Shown here: in pieces, positions 10,843-19,350 of the stretch | Layout of the letters: the number at the start of each line of letters is the position of its first letter | How positions within the stretch are numbered: position 1 is the stretch's first letter | DNA from: Chitinophagaceae bacterium | Lineage (GTDB): Bacteria > Bacteroidota > Bacteroidia > Chitinophagales > Chitinophagaceae | Length of the DNA: 64,000 nucleotides | NCBI GenBank assembly: GCA_016721385.1 | Contig: JADKIE010000008.1 | Location: 62,001-126,000, forward strand | Reading direction: 5' to 3' | Position numbers and translations under genes: made by a program | Notes under the pieces: generated by a model | The model's input: the letters and a program-made list of their open reading frames with translations, nothing else | Databases searched by the model: none | Told to the model about the DNA's origin: nothing

Positions 10843-10870
10843 TGTTATTGTTGCTTTTTTGTTACTTTTG
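10843..10870 (+). promoter_or_regulatory. Promoter of fbp (TTG-N17-TACTTTTG)
   Basis: TTG at 10843-10845 and TACTTTTG at 10863-10870 match the Bacteroidota -33/-7 pattern with 17-base spacing. The expected transcript start is near 10876, leaving a leader of about 36 bases before the fbp ATG at 10913. Confidence 0.6.
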
Positions 10871-10875
10871 AAATG

Positions 10876-10903
10876 CAAATTTAATCGTTCATAATAATAC
10901 AAA
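10876..10903 (-). promoter_or_regulatory. Promoter of aspartate kinase (TTTG-N16-TAAATTTG, minus strand)
   Basis: Read on the minus strand, TTTG at 10903-10900 is followed after 16 bases by TAAATTTG at 10883-10876. The expected start is near 10870, about 36 bases before the kinase ATG. The box lies five bases from the oppositely oriented fbp box, so the two promoters face each other. Confidence 0.55.
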
Positions 10904-10912
10904 GCTTGTTTT

Positions 10913-11926
10913 ATGCAAATCAATAGACGGGTTCAAACTCTGGATGAATTTACCATTCAGCAAATGAGAGATTTTCCGCAGGCTACAGGCGAACTTGCAG
11001 GGCTGTTAAGGGATATTGGATTAGCAGCAAAGAGAGTGAATGTTGAGGTTAATAAAGCCGGTTTGGTAGATATTTTAGGCGATGCCGGTAGCATTAATGT
11101 ACAGGGCGAAGAGGTAAAAAAATTGGATGTATATGCCAATAATCAGTTTGTAGGTGTTTTGCGCCATGGAATAAGTTGTGCCGGAATAGGTAGTGAGGAA
11201 TTAGATGATATTGTAATATTTGATGATGAAGTAAGTAACAACAGTAAATATGTTTGTCTTTTTGACCCGTTGGATGGAAGTGCAAATATTGATGTAAATG
11301 TTTCGATAGGTACCATTTTTAGTGTGTACCGCAGGGTAAGTGAGTTGGGTAAACCTGCAACTCAGCAAGATTTTTTGCAACCCGGTAATCAACAAATTGC
11401 TGCAGGATATATAATTTACGGATCATCTACCATGCTGGTGTATGCTACCCGACGTGGTGTAAATGGTTTTACACTCGATCCTTCCATTGGGGAGTTTACC
11501 ATGAGCCATCCAAATATTGTTTGCCCTCCGTCGGGTAAAATATATTCGGTAAACCATGGCCATTTTTTTAGGTACGATGAGCCTGTAAAGCAATATATTA
11601 CTGCTTGTCAAAAAAAGGATAAAACAAATGGCGGGCCTTATACGCAAAGGTATGTAGCCAGTATGGTGGCAGATGTTCATCGTAATTTAATAAAGGGAGG
11701 TATATTTATGTATCCCGGAACAACGGATAAGCCTAAAGGAAAATTAAGGTTATTGTATGAGTGTAACCCAATGGCATTTATTGTAGAAAAAGCTGGTGGA
11801 TTAGCCACAAATGGTGTTGAAAATATTTTAGATATTGTACCAACCGAATTGCACCAACGTACACCAATGTTTATAGGCAGTAAATTAATGATGGAAGAAT
11901 TAGAAAGTTATTCTGCAAAAAAATAA
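10913..11926 (+). CDS. fbp: Class 1 fructose-1,6-bisphosphatase
   Basis: Hydrolyses fructose-1,6-bisphosphate to fructose-6-phosphate in gluconeogenesis. The 337-residue protein has the class 1 metal-site signature FDPLDGSANIDVN (about 122-134), the conserved GTIFSVYRR, and the catalytic/substrate segment GKLRLLYECNPMAFIVE near 285-300 with AGG following. Length and intact frame are typical. It shares a divergent promoter region with aspartate kinase and is followed after 10 bases by the ABC ATPase gene, so the two may be co-transcribed. Confidence 0.96.
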   Translation: MQINRRVQTLDEFTIQQMRDFPQATGELAGLLRDIGLAAKRVNVEVNKAGLVDILGDAGSINVQGEEVKKLDVYANNQFVGVLRHGISCAGIGSEELDDIVIFDDEVSNNSKYVCLFDPLDGSANIDVNVSIGTIFSVYRRVSELGKPATQQDFLQPGNQQIAAGYIIYGSSTMLVYATRRGVNGFTLDPSIGEFTMSHPNIVCPPSGKIYSVNHGHFFRYDEPVKQYITACQKKDKTNGGPYTQRYVASMVADVHRNLIKGGIFMYPGTTDKPKGKLRLLYECNPMAFIVEKAGGLATNGVENILDIVPTELHQRTPMFIGSKLMMEELESYSAKK

Positions 11927-11936
11927 ATTTTAACAG

Positions 11937-12698
11937 ATGAATAAAGTAATTATTTCGGTAAAAAATTTAGCAAAAAATTACGGCAATTTTCAAGCTGTAA
12001 AAAATATATCCTTTGACGTATATGAAGGTGAAATATTTGGCTTGCTTGGGCCAAATGGAGCCGGAAAATCCACCACATTAGAAATAATAGAAACACTCCG
12101 GGATAAAACAAGTGGCGAAATAATTGTAGATGGAATAAATTTGGATTCTAATAAAGATGGTATAAAAAAAATTATTGGCGTTCAGTTGCAAACATCCGGT
12201 TTTTATCCGGGATTAAACTTAGTGGAACTGGTGCATTTGTTTGGGGGCCTTTATAATCAGCCAGTTGAGCCTATGTATTTTTTAAAATTGGTTAATTTGG
12301 AAGATAAGGCAAAAAATAAGTTTAAAGAGTTAAGTGGTGGTCAAAAACAACGATTTTCTATTGCAACAACATTAATTAACAAACCTAAAATTATTTTTTT
12401 AGACGAACCTACAACCGGCCTTGATCCACAAGCCCGACGAAATCTTTGGGAACTGATAAGAAACATACGCAGCCAGGGAACAACAGTAATTATTACTACA
12501 CACTATATGGATGAAGCAGAGCAACTTTGCGATAGAATTGCTATAATGGATGAAGGAAAGATCATCTCATTAAACTCTCCCGATAAAATGATTGATGAGT
12601 TGGTTGCTACAGGATTTGAACGACCTAAGCAGGTAAAATTAGCCAATTTGGAAGATGTATTTATCCATCTTACAGGTAAGGAAATGAGAGATGAATAA
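11937..12698 (+). CDS. ABC transporter ATP-binding protein
   Basis: Cytosolic ATPase subunit of an ABC exporter of the multidrug/ABC-2 class. All ATPase motifs are present in 253 residues: Walker A GPNGAGKST (about 40), signature LSGGQKQR (about 135), Walker B IIFLDEPTTGLDP (about 153) and switch His TTHYMDEAEQLCDR (about 188). ATPases of this type normally have an adjacent ABC-2 permease gene. Here the stop overlaps the ATG of a ten-codon ORF at 12691 that looks like the beginning of such a permease, so the partner gene appears lost or deleted. The ATPase itself is intact. Confidence 0.93.
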   Translation: MNKVIISVKNLAKNYGNFQAVKNISFDVYEGEIFGLLGPNGAGKSTTLEIIETLRDKTSGEIIVDGINLDSNKDGIKKIIGVQLQTSGFYPGLNLVELVHLFGGLYNQPVEPMYFLKLVNLEDKAKNKFKELSGGQKQRFSIATTLINKPKIIFLDEPTTGLDPQARRNLWELIRNIRSQGTTVIITTHYMDEAEQLCDRIAIMDEGKIISLNSPDKMIDELVATGFERPKQVKLANLEDVFIHLTGKEMRDE

Positions 12699-12723
12699 AA
12701 TAATAATTATTAAAAAAAAGTAG
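12691..12723 (+). pseudogene. Stub of an ABC permease gene (first 10 codons)
   Basis: The ATPase ends GATGAATAA, and an ATG inside it opens MNKIIIIKKK before a TAG at 12721-12723. An ATGA start/stop overlap and an Asn-Lys-Ile-rich beginning are what one expects of an ABC-2 permease gene after its ATPase. Only the first codons remain, and the FKBP gene begins 13 bases later. This identification is inference from position and a very short sequence. Confidence 0.35.
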
Positions 12724-12735
12724 AGATTAAAAATT

Positions 12736-13455
12736 ATGAAAAGAGTTGTTATTTTAAGTGCAATTTTTTTATTAAACTTAAATGCTATAGCACAAAAACC
12801 TGCAAAAACTACAAAGCCTCCTGTGTTAAAAAATTTATTGGATAGTTTTAGTTATGCTGCAGGATACAATGTTGCTACTAATATGAAGCAGCAAGATATA
12901 GACAAAATGAATATGGCGGTTTATAAACAAGCTATGGAAGATGTATTTAACAATAAAAAACCTTTACTTACTCAAGAACAAATAAGCATGAGCTTACAAT
13001 TTCAATTAGCGGCATTTAAGAAAGAAAAATTAGAGAAGGAAAAAGCAAAAGGCGCTGCTTTTTTAACTGAAAATAAAAAAAGGAAAAATGTAATAGTATT
13101 ACCAAATGGGTTACAATACCAAATAATAAAATCTGGCGAAGCTACAGCGCCAATGCCTAAGGCAACGGTTGGGGCAGAAGACTCAGTAGTGGTAAATTAT
13201 ATTGGCACATATATAGATGGAGTTGAATTTGACAACTCGTACAAAAAGGGAAATGCAGCAACGTTTAAGATAACAAATGTAATTAAAGGCTGGACACAAA
13301 TTTTACAACTAATGCATGTAGGGGATAAATGGAATGTATATATTTCAAGTGATTTGGCTTATGGCGATGAAGGAAAAAATGGAAAATTTCAAGGCAGCAC
13401 GTTGGTATTTGAAATTAGTTTGGAAGGCGTGAAGCCATTTGTACCAAAGCAATAG
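12736..13455 (+). CDS. Secreted FKBP-type peptidyl-prolyl cis-trans isomerase
   Basis: Probable periplasmic or outer-membrane-associated proline isomerase/chaperone. The 239-residue protein has a signal peptide ending AIAQ. Next comes an FKBP N-terminal dimerisation region (LLDSFSYAAGYNVATNM, with a helix of Lys and Glu through about 115). The C-terminal FKBP domain follows, from LPNGLQYQIIKSGEA (about 125) with VVVNYIGTYIDGVEFDNSY, VIKGWTQILQLMHVGDKW and ISSDLAYGDEGK. Layout matches FkpA/Mip-like proteins, several of which are common in Bacteroidota. Confidence 0.92.
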   Translation: MKRVVILSAIFLLNLNAIAQKPAKTTKPPVLKNLLDSFSYAAGYNVATNMKQQDIDKMNMAVYKQAMEDVFNNKKPLLTQEQISMSLQFQLAAFKKEKLEKEKAKGAAFLTENKKRKNVIVLPNGLQYQIIKSGEATAPMPKATVGAEDSVVVNYIGTYIDGVEFDNSYKKGNAATFKITNVIKGWTQILQLMHVGDKWNVYISSDLAYGDEGKNGKFQGSTLVFEISLEGVKPFVPKQ

Positions 13456-13508
13456 CATATTAAAAAATATATAACAATAGAGGTTATAACATTAATGCTC
13501 AAATTTGT

Positions 13509-14036
13509 ATGAAAGAAAATCAATATCCCATTGGTAAATACGAACCACAACCTTACAGTGCTGAGCAACTTAAAAAATGGCTGCTAGAGATTGAAATACT
13601 TCCACAAAGAATAGAATATGCTGTGCAAAATTTAGATGCTGCACAGTTAGACACACCTTACAGAGAAGGTGGCTGGACGATACGCCAACTAATACATCAT
13701 GTGGCCGATAGCCACATGAATGCATACATGCGGTTTAAATTAGGCTTAACCGAGGATAACCCTACCATAAAACCTTACGAGGAACAATTATGGGCTACCA
13801 TGGCAGATACGTATGAGCAACCCATAAATATTTCGCTAACCATTTTACATGCTTTGCATAAACGCTGGGTAAGTGTTTTAAAAAATATTAAAGAAGAAGA
13901 GTGGCATAGAACAGTTGTGCATCCGCAGCATGGTAAGCAAATGACACTGTGGTTTTTGTTAGGTATGTATGCCTGGCATAGTCGCCATCATTTGGCACAT
14001 ATAGCTACGTTAAAAGAAAATATGGGTTGGGATTAG
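13509..14036 (+). CDS. DinB/YfiT-family putative metal-dependent transferase or hydrolase
   Basis: Four-helix DinB-like protein of 175 residues resembling Bacillus YfiT/BstA-type enzymes. The likely metal-binding histidines are visible in RQLIHHVADSHMNAYMR (about 60-75) and in AWHSRHHLAHI (about 156-166). The start KYPIGKYEP-like segment (QYPIGKYEPQPYSAEQ) is characteristic of this subgroup, which in Gram-positives uses bacillithiol. The substrate in this organism is unknown. A gene of its own; an inverted repeat follows immediately after its stop. Confidence 0.8.
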   Translation: MKENQYPIGKYEPQPYSAEQLKKWLLEIEILPQRIEYAVQNLDAAQLDTPYREGGWTIRQLIHHVADSHMNAYMRFKLGLTEDNPTIKPYEEQLWATMADTYEQPINISLTILHALHKRWVSVLKNIKEEEWHRTVVHPQHGKQMTLWFLLGMYAWHSRHHLAHIATLKENMGWD

Positions 14037-14039
14037 TTA

Positions 14040-14146
14040 GCCACAGATTTCACAGATTAACACAGATGATTTGTGAAAATTTTAATGAACAAATTATGGG
14101 TTTATGGTAATGTATTTTATTTGTGTTAATCTGTGAAACCTGTGGC
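14040..14146. repeat. Inverted-repeat intergenic element (28-bp arms, 51-bp spacer)
   Basis: Left arm 14040-14067 and right arm 14119-14146 are reverse complements with two mismatches; both contain ttcacagattaacaca. The core (ccacag-atttcacagattaacacag) is a sequence type seen in intergenic regions of many unrelated bacteria. A degenerate half copy (ccacagattagcacac) lies at 16081-16096. The element fills the gap between the YfiT-like and Nudix genes. No ORF is inside it. Confidence 0.7.
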
Positions 14147-14158
14147 AAAACAAAAAAT

Positions 14159-14689
14159 ATGAACTGGAAAAAAATATCTTCAAAATACATTAGCAGGCAT
14201 CAATATTTTACTGCAAGAGAAGATGTGTGTGAAATGCCCAACGGCACAATTGTAAATCCATATTACGTGGTAGAATTACCTTTAACCGTATGTGCTGTTG
14301 CGCTTACAGAAGATGGTAATGTAATTATGGTAAAGCAATACCGCCATCCAATTGAAGAAGTAATATATGAACTACCCGGCGGCTTTGTTGATGAAAACGA
14401 AAAACCCGAAGATGCTATTCATAGAGAGTTGCCGGAAGAAACAGGTTATACTTTTAAAGACGCACAACATTTGGGAAAAGTTGCGGCAAACCCGGGAGTA
14501 CTAAATAACTATACCGAACTTTTTTTATTATCAGGAGGTACAAAAACTACTACCCAAAAGCTGGATGCTAACGAAGAAATTGAAATTGAACTAATGCCAC
14601 TGGAACAAGTAAAACAAATGCTGCAACAAAATAAAATTGTACAGGCATTGCATGTGAGTTGTTTGTATTATGGGTTGCAATACCTGTAA
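14159..14689 (+). CDS. Nudix hydrolase, ADP-ribose pyrophosphatase-like
   Basis: Hydrolyses a nucleoside diphosphate linked to another moiety, probably ADP-ribose. A perfect Nudix box GX5EX7REUXEEXGU is at about residues 75-96 (GFVDENE ... RELPEETGY), preceded by VKQYRHPIEEVIYELPGG as in NudF/NUDT5-type enzymes. I chose ATG at 14159, giving 176 residues (MNWKKISSKYI). An in-frame GTG at 14123 lies inside the inverted repeat and would encode repeat sequence. Confidence 0.9.
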   Translation: MNWKKISSKYISRHQYFTAREDVCEMPNGTIVNPYYVVELPLTVCAVALTEDGNVIMVKQYRHPIEEVIYELPGGFVDENEKPEDAIHRELPEETGYTFKDAQHLGKVAANPGVLNNYTELFLLSGGTKTTTQKLDANEEIEIELMPLEQVKQMLQQNKIVQALHVSCLYYGLQYL

Positions 14690-14726
14690 AGTTTTTGCCA
14701 TTGCTGATTGCCTACCAACAATTTAT

Positions 14727-16022
14727 TTAATATTTAACCTCTCCCACCAAAAACACACTTCCACAAACTACGATTACATCACCAACCCTAGCAATTGTTT
14801 TTGCAGTAGTAATAGCCTCATTTACATCATTAAAACTATTGCCTTTTAAACCATGTAAAGTTGCTTTTTCTTTTAACTCGTTATGATGTAATGCCCTTGG
14901 TATATGTGCATTGCTAAAATAGTAATGTGCATTTTTTGGCAAGATAGAAAGCACTTTGTCAACATCCTTATCTTTAACCATACCCAATACAAAATGATAC
15001 GTTGAGCTATCATCATTCACCATTGACAACTGATTAATCACCTGCCTTATTCCATCTTCGTTGTGGGCTACATCTATTATTACAGTTGGATTTTGTGCAA
15101 TTACTTCCCAGCGACCATGTAAGCCTGTTAGTTTTTTACATTGGCTAAGGCAATTTTTTCAATGGCCTCAGTTAATTTAAAACCTTGCTCCATTAAAATA
15201 CTTTCGGCACATAAAACGGTGCATATATTTTTTGCTTGGTACAAGCAGTTTAAATCTAATTTTAAACTGTTCGGTTATGTTGTGTTGAGTATTGGTTATA
15301 TCTAAAGAAAGATAATCTACTGTGTATGCTACATTGGATGCTTTGTATTCATCTTGTACAAAATAAATAGGGGCATTTTCTGATACAGCTTTTTGCTCAA
15401 ATATGTTTTTTGTTTCGGCCAAATATTCGCCAATTACAACAGGTATATTTGGTTTAATAATTCCTGCTTTTTCGGCTGCAATTTTTTCTAAGCTATCGCC
15501 TAAAATGTTAACATGATCGTATCCAATATTGGTAATAATAGATAGGATAGGTGAGATGACATTGGTGCTGTCTAACCTGCCGCCCAAGCCTGTTTCAATT
15601 ATAGCAACATCTACTTGTTGTTGTGCAAAGTAATCAAAAGCCATTGCAACCGTTAGTTCAAAAAAGGAAGGCTGAATTTTTTCAGAAAACAGTTTTGTTC
15701 TTTGCACAAATTCAATTACAAATTCCTCCGAAATTTCGTGACCATTTATTTTTATACGCTCTCTAAAATCTTTTAAGTGCGGCGATGTGTATAAGCCTGT
15801 TTTGTAACCATTTTGCTGCAAAATAGCTGCCAACATGTGGCTGGTACTGCCTTTGCCATTTGTGCCTGCTATATGTATGCTTTTAAATTTGTGTTGTGGT
15901 TGATGTAAAAAATTGCATAAAGCAATGGTGTTATCTAAATTGGCTTTGTATGCTGCCGCACCAATTTTGCTAAACATGGGTAATTGTGCAAAAAGATAAT
16001 CAATGGTTTGTTGATATGTCAT
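14727..16022 (-). CDS. folC: Folylpolyglutamate/dihydrofolate synthase, two frameshifts
   Basis: Adds glutamate to dihydropteroate and folates. The N-terminal part has the Mur-ligase-type P-loop IAGTNGKGSTSHMLAA (about 48-63), the second site SPHLKDFRERI and IIETGLGGRLDSTNV; the C-terminal part has VIIDVAHNEDGIRQ and VVCGSVFLVGEV. The frame is broken twice: one extra base at 15260-15263 and one missing base in the T run 15132-15137. Corrected sequence reads through CLYQAKNICTVLCAES and IEKIALANVKKLTGLHGRW, giving about 431 residues, the normal length. It lies downstream of the TonB-like gene. Both breaks look like sequence errors. Confidence 0.92.
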
Positions 16023-16155
16023 GCAATGTGAGGCATATAATGTTTGAAGTACTTAGCAAAAATAAGTTATTAAAATTAACCACAGATTAGCACACTATTT
16101 TTTTGCAGATTAATTTGTATTAAAAATATTGCTTCGTTCTTTGCTACAATAAAAG

Positions 16156-16190
16156 TTCAATAATGATATTTTGTACAAGAGTGCGACGCC
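16156..16190 (+). repeat. Dispersed short intergenic repeat, copy 2
   Basis: Contains ttcaataatgatattttgta followed by caagagtgcgacgcc, closely similar to 5522-5560. Both lie between genes and end at the same gacgcc. Preceded by a degenerate ccacagattagcacac (16081-16096). Confidence 0.5.
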
Positions 16191-16230
16191 ACTAAACTTA
16201 AATGGGAGATTAAATGTTTGTAACAAAAAA

Positions 16231-17102
16231 TTACTGTACTCTAAAATTAAACGGAACTGTTACAATACTCTCATGGTCTGAAACATTAAACTTAATGTTA
16301 GGCAAGTAGCTTCTTATTGCAGTAGCATAGCGTTGATCGTTGCTTGTAGATCCTTTATCAAATGTTACAAATGTGCCTCTACCATCGGCCGAAACTTTAA
16401 TTACAGCGTTTATGGTTGCCTTGGGTAAATCACCCATAAAAATATAATTGTTTACAATTGTTCTGTCGCCTTTACTAACTCGTAAAGCGCCACCTGCAAC
16501 TTTTCCGCCTTTATCTTTTCCATAACTATCGGGGTTGCCATCGGGACTTCCGGCATCGCCTTTACCGCCTGGTTTATTGCCTTCGTATTTATAGCCGTTA
16601 TCTTCTGTAGTGCCATTACCTGTACCACCTTTTGGACCATTGTATCCGGCTATTTTTGGTTTTGTGGTTTTGGTGCAGGTGTTACAGCTCTAGTGTTTGT
16701 ACTTGGCTTAACTACAGGTTGCGTATTAGGTACTTTTGGCGTAGTGGTTGTTTTTACCGGTTTAGGAACAGGTATTGCATCTGCATCTTTACTTTCGTCT
16801 ATGGGTGTTTCTTTTGGCTGAGGCTCGGGTGCTGTTGCTTCGGCTTTATTATCTTCTGCTTGTTCAAATCCGGGAGCTTTATCGCCTTTAATAAGCGGTT
16901 GCACATCTCCAAAGCCTTCGTCTAAATTACCCAGGTTTATTTCTACAAAATCTTCGGTAATTTGTTTGTGGCTTTCGGGTAACTGCCATGTTACAAAAAT
17001 GGCTAAAAGCAACAGTGCTCCAATAATTATTGCAGTATAAATAAACGCTTTCCGGTTTTTTTCTTGTTCAAAAGTTGCACTCATAGTTGTAGTGTAATAC
17101 AT
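16231..17102 (-). CDS. TonB-like energy transducer, one frameshift
   Basis: Inner-membrane anchored protein expected to span the periplasm and pass proton-motive energy to outer-membrane receptors. It has one N-terminal helix (AFIYTAIIIGALLLLAIFV). A Pro/Lys/Thr-rich periplasmic stretch follows, then a Gly/Lys/Asp-rich linker and a C-terminal domain with KATINAVIKVSADGRG and IVTVPFNFRVQ that resembles the TonB C-terminal fold. The frame breaks in the T run 16653-16657; adding one base joins PKPQNQK to IAGYNGPKGG, about 290 residues in all. A second Met at 17084 (MSATFEQEKN) is an equally likely start. ExbB/ExbD genes are not in the window. Confidence 0.78.
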
Positions 17103-17157
17103 GGTAAAGTTATTGCTTTATATGTAATGATGCAATACTGTGCCAAATTTCACAAAA

Positions 17158-17192
17158 AACCTCACCCCAACCCCTCTCCAAAGGAGAGGGAA
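17158..17192. repeat. Ubiquitous CTCACCCC-type intergenic hairpin
   Basis: cctcaccccaacccctctcc followed by aaaggagagggaa; the 8-bp stem CCCTCTCC/GGAGAGGG with an AAA loop lies at 17172-17190. This sequence type is known as an intergenic repeat in many bacterial genomes. It sits between the TonB-like gene and yggS. No T-tract follows, so I do not call it a terminator. Confidence 0.55.
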
Positions 17193-17233
17193 CGGGTAGA
17201 TTTAAGAGAAGATTAACATGTTGATTATCTTGT

Positions 17234-17896
17234 TTAATTGCGTTCGCCAAAAAGTAGGCTGCCAATACGAACCATGTTGCTTCCTTCTTGTATTGCTATT
17301 TTGTAATCGCTGCTCATACCAAATGAAGCAATTGGTAATTGGCAATTGGCAAAAACAGTATTACTTTGTTTGAGAGAAGAAAAGAGTTGAAATAAATGTT
17401 TAAATTCTTTTCTAATTAAATCTTCATTGTTTGTAAAACTTGCCATACCCATAAGGCCGCAAATATTAGCATTTGGAAAATGATCTAATTCGGGTAATTG
17501 TCTTAATTCGTTGCTATCAAATCCAAACTTTGTTTCTTCTTGTGCAATGTGCACTTGAAGTAAGCAGTTTATGAGTCGGTTATTTTTTAAAGCCTGTTTA
17601 TTTATTTCTTTCAACAAATTTAAACTATCTACACCTTGTATTAAATGTACAAATGGGGCAATGTATTTTATTTTATTGCTTTGCAGGTGGCCAATAAAAT
17701 GCCAGCGGATGTCTTTGGGAAGTTGTTCGTATTTGTCCACTAACTCTTGTACATAATTTTCGCCAAAATCTCTTTGGCCTAAATCGTATAAAGCTTTAAT
17801 GTCTTCAATCGGTTTAGTTTTACTAACGGCAACTAAAGTGGCTTTGTCGTGACGCTCGGCAAGTATTTGGGTATATTTTTCTGTATTGATGGGCAT
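17234..17896 (-). CDS. YggS/PLPBP family pyridoxal-5'-phosphate homeostasis protein
   Basis: Cytosolic PLP-binding protein with an alanine-racemase-like barrel and no known catalytic turnover; it buffers PLP and affects amino-acid metabolism. The 220-residue sequence has the PLP lysine in VAVSKTKP (about 24), FGENYVQELVDKY (about 44), WHFIGHLQSNKIKYI (about 64) and the C-terminal phosphate-site region FGMSSDYKIAIQEGSNMVRIG. Intact frame and normal length. A good promoter lies upstream at 17929-17957. Confidence 0.95.
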   Translation of the reverse strand: MPINTEKYTQILAERHDKATLVAVSKTKPIEDIKALYDLGQRDFGENYVQELVDKYEQLPKDIRWHFIGHLQSNKIKYIAPFVHLIQGVDSLNLLKEINKQALKNNRLINCLLQVHIAQEETKFGFDSNELRQLPELDHFPNANICGLMGMASFTNNEDLIRKEFKHLFQLFSSLKQSNTVFANCQLPIASFGMSSDYKIAIQEGSNMVRIGSLLFGERN

Positions 17897-17928
17897 AATA
17901 TTTTTTAAACCGCTAAGGCGCTAAGACA

Positions 17929-17957
17929 CAAAGTTACATAAACAAAAAATGTGCAAA
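17929..17957 (-). promoter_or_regulatory. Promoter of yggS-like gene (TTTG-N17-TAACTTTG, minus strand)
   Basis: On the minus strand TTTG (17957-17954) is followed after 17 bases by TAACTTTG (17936-17929), matching the Bacteroidota consensus. The expected start is about 27 bases before the ATG at 17896. The neighbouring text accgctaaggcgctaagaca (17909-17928) resembles another widespread intergenic repeat. Confidence 0.6.
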
Positions 17958-17996
17958 TTTATCATTTACACATTTTTAAAATTGAATGGGAGAAAA

Positions 17997-19151
17997 TTAT
18001 TTTAATATAGCTCTGCTTATTACAATCCTTTGCACTTCGCTGGTGCCTTCATATATCTGTGTAATTTTTGCATCTCTCATCATACGCTCTACATGGTATT
18101 CTTTTACAAAACCGTAACCACCATGTATTTGTACGGCTTCGGTAGCAGTCCACATGGCAGTTTCGCTGGCAAATACTTTTGCCATACTGCTGCTTAAAGT
18201 ATAATCTAATTTATTGTCTTTTTCCCAAGCTGCTTTTAAGCATAATAAACGAGCTGCTTCAATTTTTGTAGCCATATCGGCCAACTTAAATTGTATTGCC
18301 TGGTGGTGCATAATTTCTTTACCAAATGCTTTACGTTGTTTGCTGTATGCCAAAGCTCTTTCGTAAGCGCCGCTGGCTATGCCTAATGCTTGCGATGCAA
18401 TACCAATGCGGCCGCCGGCCAAAGTTTTCATGGCAAAAGTAAAGCCAAAGCCATCTTCGCCAATGCGGTTTTCTTTAGGCACTTTTACATCGTTAAATAA
18501 AATAGTATGTGTATCACTGCTTCTGATACCCATTTTGTTTTCTTTAGCACCTACTACTACGCCGGGCCAGTTTTTTTCTACTATAAATGCATTTATGCCT
18601 TTATGTTTTTTAGCTACATCTGTTTGGGCAATTACTAAATAGGTACTTGCACTGTTACCGTTAGTTATCCAGTTTTTTGTTCCATTTAGCAAATAATAAT
18701 CACCTTTATCTTCGGCTGTGGTTTGTTGGCTGGTAGCATCACTGCCTGCTTCGGGCTCACTTAATAAAAAAGCGCCTATATGCAGTTCACCATCTTTTTT
18801 TCCTTGTGCTAATGGCACTAAATATTTTTGTTTTTGTTCTTCGGTTGCAAATTCCTGAAGGCCATAACAAACCAAACTGTTATTTACACTCATACAAACA
18901 CTTACACTTGCATCTACCTTACTAATTTCTTCCATGGCTAATACATAACTAACCGTATCCATTCCGCTACCACCGTATTCAGGCTTTACCATCATACCTA
19001 AAAAACCTAAATCGGCTAATTTTTCAATTTGTTCTTTAGCAAATTTTTGTGCCTCGTCTCTTTCTATTACACCCGGTAAGCATTCGTTAACAGCAAAATC
19101 TCTGGCGGCTTGGCGTATCATCTCCTGTTCTTCAGTAAGTTGAAAATTCAT
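17997..19151 (-). CDS. Acyl-CoA dehydrogenase (short-chain/butyryl type)
   Basis: FAD-dependent oxidation of a short acyl-CoA to the enoyl-CoA. Visible: FAD/substrate segment GAFLLSEPEAGSDATSQQTT (about 125-144), LNGTKNWITNGNSA, MGIRSSDTHTILF, and the C-terminal GGYGFVKEYHVERMMRDAKI with catalytic Glu in QIYEGTSEVQR (about 365). I start at ATG 19151 (MNFQLTEEQEMI), 384 residues; the upstream in-frame TTG at 19157 is less likely. A minus-strand TAAATTTG box at 19182-19175 could be its -7 element. No electron-transfer flavoprotein genes are near. Confidence 0.94.
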   Translation of the reverse strand: MNFQLTEEQEMIRQAARDFAVNECLPGVIERDEAQKFAKEQIEKLADLGFLGMMVKPEYGGSGMDTVSYVLAMEEISKVDASVSVCMSVNNSLVCYGLQEFATEEQKQKYLVPLAQGKKDGELHIGAFLLSEPEAGSDATSQQTTAEDKGDYYLLNGTKNWITNGNSASTYLVIAQTDVAKKHKGINAFIVEKNWPGVVVGAKENKMGIRSSDTHTILFNDVKVPKENRIGEDGFGFTFAMKTLAGGRIGIASQALGIASGAYERALAYSKQRKAFGKEIMHHQAIQFKLADMATKIEAARLLCLKAAWEKDNKLDYTLSSSMAKVFASETAMWTATEAVQIHGGYGFVKEYHVERMMRDAKITQIYEGTSEVQRIVISRAILK

Positions 19152-19324
19152 ATACAATCGTTTTAAATGTGAAGCAAATTTAAGGGTAGATTACGTAGTT
19201 TTTTACGATTATGAAAGATATTTTTTAGAGTCATCATTTATTCTTTTTTCAACATCGTTGCTAACTTGTTCAGTTATATATTTATTTCCGGTTAAAATGA
19301 ACATGTAATAACACTCCTACTGCA

Positions 19325-19332
19325 TACCTTTG
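19325..19332 (+). promoter_or_regulatory. -7 promoter box (TACCTTTG) of cation efflux gene
   Basis: Perfect TAnnTTTG match 18 bases before the ATG at 19351. No clear -33 TTG is found at the right distance. Confidence 0.4.
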
Positions 19333-19350
19333 CCAAACTAAGGGGTAAAA

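Noticed and set aside
17172..17190. Strong hairpin CCCTCTCC/GGAGAGGG as a terminator
   Set aside because: No T-tract on either strand; it fits the known widespread intergenic repeat better.
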